Source of the DNA: Rhizorhapis sp. SPR117 | GTDB taxonomy: Bacteria; Pseudomonadota; Alphaproteobacteria; Sphingomonadales; Sphingomonadaceae | Length of the DNA: 5,889 nt | Assembly (NCBI RefSeq): GCF_021742065.1 | Contig: NZ_JAKKIE010000111.1 | Coordinates: forward strand, 1 to 5,889 | Direction of reading: 5' to 3' | Shown: positions 1-4,407 of the stretch, one piece after another | Numbering within the stretch: position 1 is the stretch's first letter | How the letters are laid out: each line of letters begins with the position of its first letter | Position numbers and translations under genes: made by a program | Notes under the pieces: model-generated | The model's database searches: none | Told to the model about the DNA's origin: nothing | What the model saw: the letters and a program-made list of their open reading frames with translations, nothing else

Positions 1-33
1 CCTTGGATCAAATCTGATGCGCGCGAATGGATG

Positions 34-95
34 GATTCACGTCCTGTTCTATGTGTGATAATGTCCTTTATCATACATAGAACAGGCCGTGAATC
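34..95. repeat. Large inverted repeat with 11-6-11 core
   Basis: The left arm (34-61) and right arm (68-95) are reverse complements at 26 of 28 positions. The mismatches pair 42 with 87 and 55 with 74, the latter a G-T wobble. The centre is the 6-base TGTCCT (62-67). The inner part is an 11-bp half-site ATGTGTGATAA (51-61), the 6-bp spacer, and the 11-bp half-site TTATCATACAT (68-78). This is the geometry of XerCD/dif-type tyrosine recombinase core sites. The arms continue 17 bp further out, more than a simple dif site needs. It lies 81 bp before the antitoxin gene at 177, so it could instead be an operator, and it contains a -10-like GATAAT at 57-62. The repeat is seen directly; the role as a recombination site or operator is inferred. 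Confidence 0.85.
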
Positions 96-163
96 TTGGC
101 GGCTAGATATTGTCACTTATGTCATTTATTGCGTTTGCGGCGTTTATGCCCTACTTCAAGGGA

Positions 164-170
164 GAAGGAG
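164..170 (+). promoter_or_regulatory. Ribosome binding site deciding the start at 177
   Basis: A purine-rich GAAGGAG ends 6 bases before the ATG at 177. This strong Shine-Dalgarno match fixes the start of the HTH antitoxin and argues against the in-frame TTG at 96, which lies at the edge of the inverted repeat and has no comparable site. Confidence 0.7.
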
Positions 171-176
171 TCCACC

Positions 177-641
177 ATGAACATGCTCGCCCATCGCCAG
201 ATGCCGCCGACACCGCAGGATGCCGCCATAGCGCGCCTGTCGGGCCAAGTGCTTGCCGGCTATGCCCGCCAGAAACGCCCGCTGACCTTGCGCGTGCGCG
301 ACGCCGAACAGGAGAAGCCCATAGAGCTGCCCGCCGGCGCGGTGTCGCTGCTCATGGATATTCTCGACGCGATGGCCGCCGGTCGCGGTGTGACGATCAT
401 TCCCGAGGATGCGGAGCTGACCACCGTGCAGGCGGCCGACATGCTCAATGTCTCGCGCACTTTCCTCATCAACCTGCTCGATACCGGCGTGATCCCGCAT
501 CGCAAGGTCGGCACGCACCGCCGTATCCGCATGGAAGATTTGATGGCCTATAAGGCCCGTGACGACCGCGACCGGGAAACCGTGCTGGATGAACTGGCCC
601 GAGAGGCCCAGGAACAGGACATGGGCTATCGTCACGCATGA
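177..641 (+). CDS. Excisionase-type HTH antitoxin (VapB50-like)
   Basis: This 154-residue protein is probably the antitoxin partner of the PIN toxin that follows. It would bind both the toxin and its own promoter. A MerR/excisionase-type winged helix-turn-helix is visible at residues 81-124: LTTVQAADMLNVSRTFL, then a wing with GVIPHRKVGTHRRI and EDLMAYK. The N-terminal 75 residues are of the kind usually found ahead of this HTH in PIN-linked antitoxins. The acidic and basic tail (residues 127-154) is a plausible toxin-binding segment. The start at 177 follows a strong ribosome site. The in-frame extension upstream to 96 is rich in Cys, His and Arg and looks non-coding. The stop overlaps the toxin start as ATGA, so the pair is likely translationally coupled. 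By family knowledge, M. tuberculosis VapB50 was annotated as a possible excisionase. The partner assignment rests on context; the HTH is clear. Confidence 0.85.
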   Translation: MNMLAHRQMPPTPQDAAIARLSGQVLAGYARQKRPLTLRVRDAEQEKPIELPAGAVSLLMDILDAMAAGRGVTIIPEDAELTTVQAADMLNVSRTFLINLLDTGVIPHRKVGTHRRIRMEDLMAYKARDDRDRETVLDELAREAQEQDMGYRHA

Positions 642-1207
642 GCCATTATACGGCGCTGCTGGACGCTAACGTCCTCTATCCCGCCCCCATGCGCGATCTG
701 CTGATGCAGATTGCCGTTACCGATCTGTTCAAGGCCAAATGGAGCGCGGACATTCATCGCGAGTGGATCGAGGCGCTGGTACGCAACGAACCGCACCGCG
801 ACCGAGCCGCGCTGGAACGCACGCGCGACCGCATGGACAGGGCGATGCGCGACGCCCTTGTGACGGGCTATGACACGCTGATTCCATCTCTTGATTTGCC
901 CGATCGCGGCGACCGGCATGTGCTGGCCGCCGCGATCGTCGGGCGCTGCGACGTGATCGTGACGCAGAACCTCAAGCATTTTCCCGCTTCGTCCCTCGCG
1001 TCCTATGGCATCGAGGCGCAGCATCCCGACGAATTTCTGACCAGCCATTTACACCTCGCACCCGGCGTCTTTTGCAGCGCCGTTGCAAAGGTGCGCGCCC
1101 GTCTTACCGCGCCGCCCTATACGGTCGAGGAATATCTCGCGATCCTGACCCGGCAAAGCCTGGTCGGCACCGTCGCCGAGTTGGCGCCATTTTCAAACCT
1201 TCTCTGA
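638..1207 (+). CDS. PIN-domain ribonuclease toxin (PIN_3, VapC50-like)
   Basis: This 189-residue protein is a likely type II toxin, a magnesium-dependent endoribonuclease of the PIN superfamily that would act on cytoplasmic RNA when free of its antitoxin. Acidic residues expected at a PIN active site are present: D9 in LLDANVLYP, E42/E45 in HREWIEAL, and D89/D92 in LPDRGDRHVLAAA. A further aspartate, D105, lies in CDVIVTQNLKHFP. The PIN fold spans about residues 5-130. A C-terminal segment (about 135-189) matches the extra tail of VapC50-type proteins and makes it longer than the usual 130-140-residue VapC. Translation begins at the ATG that overlaps the antitoxin stop by 4 bases, so the two genes form one operon. 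No frameshift or missing catalytic acid is visible, so it appears intact. The family call is firm; the RNA target is unknown. Confidence 0.88.
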   Translation: MSHYTALLDANVLYPAPMRDLLMQIAVTDLFKAKWSADIHREWIEALVRNEPHRDRAALERTRDRMDRAMRDALVTGYDTLIPSLDLPDRGDRHVLAAAIVGRCDVIVTQNLKHFPASSLASYGIEAQHPDEFLTSHLHLAPGVFCSAVAKVRARLTAPPYTVEEYLAILTRQSLVGTVAELAPFSNLL

Positions 1208-1237
1208 AAGGCCCGGAGCTGCCGGCAACCACCCATC

Positions 1238-1268
1238 TTGGCCATTTATCATGGCATCATGTGGCCAA
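1238..1268. repeat. Short inverted repeat TTGGCCA...TGGCCAA
   Basis: TTGGCCA (1238-1244) and TGGCCAA (1262-1268) form a perfect 7-bp inverted repeat separated by 17 bases. It sits 30 bp after the PIN toxin stop and about 80 bp before brnT. There is no T tract after it, so a Rho-independent terminator is unlikely. It could be an operator or a spacer palindrome. Its spacer contains TTATCAT, which also occurs in the large repeat near the left end; this may be chance. Confidence 0.4.
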
Positions 1269-1293
1269 ATAGCGTGGCACTCAACATAATTTT

Positions 1294-1336
1294 TGTGCAC
1301 CCGAAAATCATTGCTTCCTCGATTTAATGGGTGTAC
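1294..1336. promoter_or_regulatory. Candidate brnTA promoter and BrnA operator
   Basis: GTGCACCC (within 1294-1302) and GGGTGTAC (1329-1336) form an imperfect inverted repeat (7 of 8 positions) just before brnT at 1347. A possible -35 TTGCTT (1311-1316) and -10 TACGCT (1334-1339) have 17-bp spacing, with the right half-site overlapping the -10. By family knowledge, BrnA represses brnTA by binding a palindrome at the promoter, and this layout fits. The promoter hexamers are weak matches and the assignment is tentative. Confidence 0.4.
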
Positions 1337-1346
1337 GCTATTTGCT

Positions 1347-1620
1347 ATGGAAATCGAGTTCGACCCGGCCAAGGATGAAGCCAATATCGCCAAGCACGGC
1401 GTATCCTTGCGAGCTGCGGAAGATTTCGATTGGGATACGGCGTTTGAGCGCGAAGATGATCGCTTCGATTATGGAGAGGTTCGTTTCGTCGGCATGGGCC
1501 TGATCGGTGATCGCCTGCATGTGCTTTTTCACCGAAGGCTCTCATGACGATGCGGTGCGCGCCATCAGCCTACGCCCAGCAGAGAAGCACGAAGTGAGGT
1601 TCTATCATGGCCAAGTTTGA
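1347..1620 (+). pseudogene. brnT: BrnT toxin gene, frameshifted
   Basis: BrnT is the RelE-fold ribonuclease toxin of the type II BrnT-BrnA system. From ATG 1347 the frame reads MEIEFDPAKDEANIAKHGVS and continues through the typical AEDFDWDTAF, EDDRFDYGE and GLIGDRLHVL, then runs into RRLS and stops at 1545-1547 after 66 codons. BrnT is normally about 90-100 residues. One base further on in phase, from 1528, the missing C-terminus is readable as FTEGSHDDAVRAISLRPA, then EKHEVRFYHGQV, with a stop at 1618-1620. RAISLRPAEKHEVRFY is the usual BrnT ending. The break therefore lies in GTGCTTTTTC at 1521-1530, by a two-base loss or a one-base gain. The toxin product should lack its C-terminal strands and is probably inactive, unless ribosomes shift at the T run or this is a sequencing error. 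The restored frame overlaps brnA by 14 bases, the normal brnTA layout. Confidence 0.85.
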
Positions 1621-1837
1621 TCCGAAGGTTCACGATGACAATCCGCCGATGGATGCGGCGTTCATGGCCGGGATGAAGCCTTCCCGGCGCGGGCGGCCGA
1701 AGTCGGAAGCGCCGAAGGTGGAGGTGAAAATCCGACTGGATGCAAAGACGGTGGAGCATCTGCGCGGCAGCGGCCCCGGATGGCAGACCCGTGTCAATGC
1801 CCTGCTGGGTCAACTCGTTGCAACGGGGCAGCTTTGA
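1607..1837 (+). CDS. brnA: BrnA antitoxin
   Basis: This 76-residue protein is the antitoxin and autorepressor of the BrnT-BrnA pair. It has the BrnA family pattern: an acidic, variable N-terminus (FDPKVHDDNPPMDAAFM), the basic hinge RRGRPKSEAPK at about residues 27-37, then a ribbon-helix-helix segment. That segment starts with strand KVEVKIRLD (37-45) and continues through helix AKTVEHLRGSGPGWQTRVNA to LLGQLVATGQL. The strand gives sequence-specific DNA binding as a dimer, and the N-terminal half is expected to wrap the toxin. The frame is complete and shows no damage, although the adjoining brnT is frameshifted. It may therefore persist as an orphan antitoxin or repressor that could neutralise a BrnT elsewhere in the cell. 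The ATG lies in the 3' end of the original brnT frame, so translation was presumably coupled to the toxin gene. Confidence 0.92.
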   Translation: MAKFDPKVHDDNPPMDAAFMAGMKPSRRGRPKSEAPKVEVKIRLDAKTVEHLRGSGPGWQTRVNALLGQLVATGQL

Positions 1838-1868
1838 TTCGTCTGACTGATCTTGAGGCGGCTTCATA

Positions 1869-2201
1869 ATGCGCGCGGTTCACGACAGCATTGAGGGTCC
1901 GTTCGCGATTGGCGAGGACATGGCGCTCTATGGCACCATCACCGGCAACGCGACCCTGCAGGGCGGCGTGCGGTTCATCCTGCACGGCACGATCATGGGC
2001 GACTTGACGATCGAGCCGAAGGCACGCGCCATCCTCCACGGCACCATAGCGGGGCGCATCTACAACAAGGGCGGGCGGGTCGAGATATTCGGCATGGCCG
2101 GCGCGGTCGAAAATCTCAGCCGCCATGCCGAGACGATCATTGATCCTGGCGCGCATGTCCGGGGTGGACGACCGCGCCGCGAGGGGAGCGCGCGCGCATG
2201 A
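1869..2201 (+). CDS. Bactofilin-like small beta-helix protein
   Basis: This 110-residue protein resembles the polymer-forming (bactofilin, DUF583-type) beta-helix. A glycine-centred motif recurs every 17-18 residues: YGTI at 21-24, HGTI at 39-42, HGTI at 57-60 and FGMA at 74-77. Each is followed by hydrophobic alternation (NATLQGG, GDLTIEPKA, GRIYNKGG, AVENLS) and the series ends in AETIIDPGAHV. This periodicity is what a right-handed beta-helix shows, with about four rungs. No signal peptide or membrane segment is visible, so it should be cytoplasmic. A basic Arg-rich tail (residues 98-109) could bind DNA or membrane. The start has a GAGGCGG site (1855-1861) upstream, and the stop overlaps the next gene as ATGA. 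Its position at the head of an operon ending in a recombinase is unusual for a cytoskeletal protein. The fold is well supported; the function is unknown. Confidence 0.75.
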   Translation: MRAVHDSIEGPFAIGEDMALYGTITGNATLQGGVRFILHGTIMGDLTIEPKARAILHGTIAGRIYNKGGRVEIFGMAGAVENLSRHAETIIDPGAHVRGGRPRREGSARA

Positions 2202-2563
2202 GCGGGATCGCCCACACGGCACCCCCGCAGCGCCGGCCTGTCATTCGCGCCGTCAGCTTCGATGAAGTCGGCGCGGCAATCGGCCGTTTGCTGCCCGTCG
2301 CTCTGCCCGCCACGCGCGCGGCCGAGACCGGCGCATCGCGCAAGGTGGCCGATTTCCTCCTGGCCTGGTGGAACGGCGACGAGTGCGGCCATTTCCCGAT
2401 CCTGCACCTGTGCAACCTCGATGCCGTCATTGCCGAGGATATGCTGACGATCATGGCCTGGCTGGCGCAGGAGCCGACGACCTACGCCGACGCATGGGGC
2501 TACCGCGACGCGATGGGCGGCCTTTGGGTGCGCTATCGCGGCGACCCAGGCGAGGCCGTTTAA
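2198..2563 (+). CDS. DUF7673-like protein
   Basis: This is a 121-residue protein of unknown function. The first 45 residues are Pro/Ala/Arg-rich and look poorly ordered. The core begins at about residue 50 with ADFLLAWWNGDECGHFPILH. It continues through a helix with LDAVIAEDMLTIMAWLAQ (74-91) and ends with YADAWGYRDAMGGLWVRYR (96-114). The AWWN-(x)3-CG-x-F signature and the helix with AEDM resemble, from memory, the DUF7673 family. Such proteins are small, cytoplasmic and common in accessory regions of alphaproteobacteria; none has a role known to me. The ATG overlaps the stop of the beta-helix gene, so the two are probably made together. A 33-base gap separates it from the next gene. The family name is recall only and should be treated as provisional. 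Confidence 0.65.
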   Translation: MSGIAHTAPPQRRPVIRAVSFDEVGAAIGRLLPVALPATRAAETGASRKVADFLLAWWNGDECGHFPILHLCNLDAVIAEDMLTIMAWLAQEPTTYADAWGYRDAMGGLWVRYRGDPGEAV

Positions 2564-2596
2564 ACGATCCCGAGATCCACCGCCGAAGGAAGCGAT

Positions 2597-2968
2597 ATGG
2601 ACGACGACGAGGCTTTCGCTGACAACTACGCCGAGCGCGACCAGGCCAAGGCGCTGCGCGAGCAGGCCCGTGCGGGCGGGCTACGCTTCGAGGCGTATCT
2701 GACCGGCGATCAGGCCGATTGGCTGTTGGAGCGGGTCGAGCGCGGCATGTTCGTTGATCCATCCGAGGCGGTGTTCGCGATCGTCCAGAACTTTCGTGAA
2801 TTGGAGCCGTACCGCGACCTACGCGACGAGTTGCTAGGCCGGGTGCTGGACGCATCGGCGGCCGAACTGGAATCGGTCCGCCCCGCCGACGAGGTGTTTG
2901 ACGAGCTGCGCCGGGAGCTGGCGCAGCCGTGTCCCGAACCGGCGCGCTGGGAGAAGATTGCACGATGA
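2597..2968 (+). CDS. Ribbon-helix-helix (ParD/CopG-like) protein
   Basis: This 123-residue protein looks like a small DNA-binding or antitoxin-type protein. After a charged helix (residues 1-27, rich in D, E, R and K), a strand-helix-helix resembling ParD is visible: strand LRFEAYLT (29-36), helix GDQADWLLERVERG (37-50), then MFVDPSEAVFAIVQNFRELE (51-70). The pattern of a helix, Gly, an aromatic residue and then a capped second helix with S-E-A-V is the ParD signature. The remaining C-terminus (about 71-123) is acidic and helical, longer than in ParD, and would suit protein-protein contact. No ParE-like toxin follows. Instead, the stop overlaps the recombinase start as ATGA. It may thus be an accessory or directionality factor, or a regulator of the recombinase, rather than an antitoxin. 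An AGGA site stands before ATG 2597. The fold is a moderately supported inference; the role is open. Confidence 0.6.
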   Translation: MDDDEAFADNYAERDQAKALREQARAGGLRFEAYLTGDQADWLLERVERGMFVDPSEAVFAIVQNFRELEPYRDLRDELLGRVLDASAAELESVRPADEVFDELRRELAQPCPEPARWEKIAR

Positions 2969-3927
2969 ACCAGCTCGCCCTCCTGCCCTCGCCCACGCTG
3001 GCGCTGCCGGCACTGATTGCGGCGGCCGACGACGCAACGCGGCTGCGCTTCCTTGAGTTCTTTGCCGTCACCATCCGCAACCCGCACACACGCCGCGCCT
3101 ATGCGCGCGCGGCGGGCGACTTCCTGGCCTGGTGTGAGGCGCGCGGCGTCGCCTCCCTTGCCGGCGTGCAGCCGCTCCACGTCGCGGCCTGGATCGAGGC
3201 GCTGGGGCGCGAGCTGGCCGCGCCCAGCGTCAAGCAGCAACTCGCCGGCGTGAAGCATCTGTTCGATTGGCTGGTGACGGGCCATGTCGTGCCAGTGAAC
3301 CCCGCCGCGTCGGTGCGTGGGCCGGCGCATAGCCAGCGGCGCGGCAAGACGCCGGTGCTGGCCCCCGACGAGGCGCGGGCGTTGCTCGACAGGATCGACG
3401 TGACCACCCATGCCGGCCTGCGCGATCGGGCGCTGATCGGGTTGATGGTCTATTCGTTCGCGCGGGTCGGCGCGGCGCTGGCGATGCGGGTGGAGGACGT
3501 GTTCGTGCAGAACCGCCGCCTATGGGTCCGGCTGCACGAAAAGGGCGGCAAGCGCCATGAGATGCCCTGCCACCACAATCTTGAGCATTACCTGGCCGAA
3601 TATCTCGACGGCTGCGCGCTGAGCGACGATCGCAAGGGGCCGTTGTTCCGCACGATCGGACGCAAGACCAAGCGACTAAGCGATACCCCCCTGCCCCAGC
3701 CCAATGCGTTCGCGATGGTGCGCCGGCGCGCGGCGGCGGCCGGGATCGGCACGGCGATCGGCAATCACAGTTTCCGCGCGACCGGGATCACCACCTATTT
3801 GAAGAACGGTGGCACCTTGGAGACGGCCGCGACGATGGCGAACCATAGCTCGACGCGCACCACTCAGCTCTACGATCGCCGGCCCGATGACGTGACGCTG
3901 GACGAAGTGGAGCGCGTGCTGATCTAG
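2965..3927 (+). CDS. Tyrosine site-specific recombinase (integrase/XerCD-like)
   Basis: This 320-residue enzyme cuts and rejoins DNA at specific sites through a covalent phosphotyrosine intermediate. The N-terminal SAM-like arm-binding/core-binding domain spans about residues 24-115 (TRRAYARAAGDFLAWC, SVKQQLAGVKHLFDWLV). The catalytic domain begins near 129. All catalytic residues are present: R167 in YSFARVGA, K193 in HEKGGK, H268 and R271 in HSFRATGI, H294 in MANHSSTRTT, and nucleophile Y303 in QLYDRR. The length fits an unadorned Xer or TnpI-type recombinase, without the long N-terminal domain of phage or ICE integrases. The start at 2965 overlaps the RHH gene stop and has GGGAG (2949-2953) upstream. 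An in-frame ATG at 2929 lies inside the preceding gene and is less likely. As the last gene of the operon, it may act on the palindrome at 34-95, resolve cointegrates, or move the module. Function class is certain; substrate is not. Confidence 0.95.
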   Translation: MNQLALLPSPTLALPALIAAADDATRLRFLEFFAVTIRNPHTRRAYARAAGDFLAWCEARGVASLAGVQPLHVAAWIEALGRELAAPSVKQQLAGVKHLFDWLVTGHVVPVNPAASVRGPAHSQRRGKTPVLAPDEARALLDRIDVTTHAGLRDRALIGLMVYSFARVGAALAMRVEDVFVQNRRLWVRLHEKGGKRHEMPCHHNLEHYLAEYLDGCALSDDRKGPLFRTIGRKTKRLSDTPLPQPNAFAMVRRRAAAAGIGTAIGNHSFRATGITTYLKNGGTLETAATMANHSSTRTTQLYDRRPDDVTLDEVERVLI

Positions 3928-3930
3928 CGT

Positions 3931-3950
3931 CTCGAAATTCGAGGGTTTTT
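3931..3950 (+). terminator. Weak Rho-independent terminator candidate
   Basis: CTCGA, loop AAT, TCGAG (3931-3943) is followed by GG and five T (3946-3950), 3 bases after the recombinase stop. The stem is only 5 bp with a short loop, so termination would be weak. The position fits the end of the operon. Confidence 0.35.
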
Positions 3951-4092
3951 CCTGGAAGTCGGCAAGGATGACGGGCTGCGCCTCTCGACCTTCTCCCGCT
4001 TCAATTTCAACAGCGGAAAGGGGAGCTTGAACGCCGATCTGTTCTATCCGCTGCCACGATTGTTGGGCGGGGGACCCGATTTTTATCTCTTT
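3951..4092. other. Unassigned DNA between recombinase and IS66 remnant
   Basis: No gene can be supported here. The - strand frame of the IS66 tnpB remnant runs on openly through this stretch (ERLPKEIKIG and beyond), but it no longer resembles tnpB, and I could not match any frame to IS66 tnpC. It may be a rearranged or degraded part of the same element, or foreign flank. No terminal repeat was seen. Confidence 0.4.
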
Positions 4093-4296
4093 GGGCAGTC
4101 TTTCATCGGCTATGGTGAGCATCGTCATCTGGGCTGCCGACAGGCGGAGCGCGACCTCATGAGCACGGGGCCACATGAACTTTCTGCGCTCGAGACGCTT
4201 CGCATACACGCATAGCCCAGACCCGTCCCAGACTAGGGCCTTCAACCTGTCGCCCCTTTTCCCGCAGAACAGGAAAACCGCCCCCGAGAATGAATC
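4093..4296 (-). pseudogene. tnpB: IS66-family accessory protein TnpB, fragment
   Basis: TnpB is one of two small accessory proteins required by IS66-type transposons. On the - strand, reading from 4296 to 4093, the central and C-terminal part of TnpB is recognisable. It reads DSFSGAVFLFCGKRGDRLKA, then LVWDGSGLCVYAKRLERRKF and MWPRAHEVALRLSAAQMTML. This matches the family core of FSG-V-F-F-R-R-R-D-K-V-WDG-G-L-KRLE-G-F-W and AAQ-LL. The normal 110-120-residue protein should have about 35 more residues in front. These are replaced abruptly near 4296-4300 by the serine recombinase remnant on the other strand. The usual ending (GIDW followed by a proline-rich tail) is also absent after TML. No tnpA or tnpC is in the window. 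It is therefore a dead IS66 piece. The identification is firm for about 60 residues; the ends are approximate. Confidence 0.8.
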
Positions 4297-4299
4297 AAG

Positions 4300-4407
4300 C
4301 TGGTCGAGGCAAGCATCTCGCCAACAGAGGCGGCAAAGCAGCTCGGCATCGGCTGATCGACCATCTATAGAGAAATGCGCCGCCTCGGCGTGGAAAGGCC
4401 TGTCTGA
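4300..4407 (+). pseudogene. Serine recombinase (resolvase) C-terminal remnant
   Basis: On the + strand, 4300-4353 reads LVEASISPTEAAKQLGIG. After a TGA stop at 4354-4356 it continues as STIYREMRRLGVERPV with a stop at 4405-4407. This is the C-terminal HTH of resolvase/invertase-type recombinases, where the usual reading is GIGRSTIY or GIGRATVYR. The TGA sits exactly where Arg is expected, consistent with a single CGA to TGA change. The catalytic domain and the rest of the gene are missing upstream, where IS66 DNA begins within a few bases, and another in-frame TGA lies at 4291-4293. It cannot make a recombinase. It ends immediately before the start codon of the gene at 4408, implying that the full gene once lay in tandem with it. 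Confidence 0.65.

Noticed and set aside
34..95. Terminator reading of the large palindrome
   Set aside because: No T tract follows either arm, and no gene within the window ends before it; the symmetric 6-bp centre fits a protein-binding or recombination site better.
96..176. N-terminal extension of the HTH antitoxin from a TTG at 96
   Set aside because: It has no ribosome site, unusual Cys/His/Arg-rich composition and touches the inverted repeat; ATG 177 has a strong ribosome site.
2929..2964. Earlier ATG for the tyrosine recombinase
   Set aside because: It lies inside the RHH gene; ATG 2965 makes the ATGA overlap seen elsewhere in this operon.
2451..3411. Long open frames on the - strand opposite the RHH and recombinase genes
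   Set aside because: They are Arg/Pro/Ser-rich, show no domain, and lie opposite genes with clear motifs; this is typical of GC-rich shadow frames.
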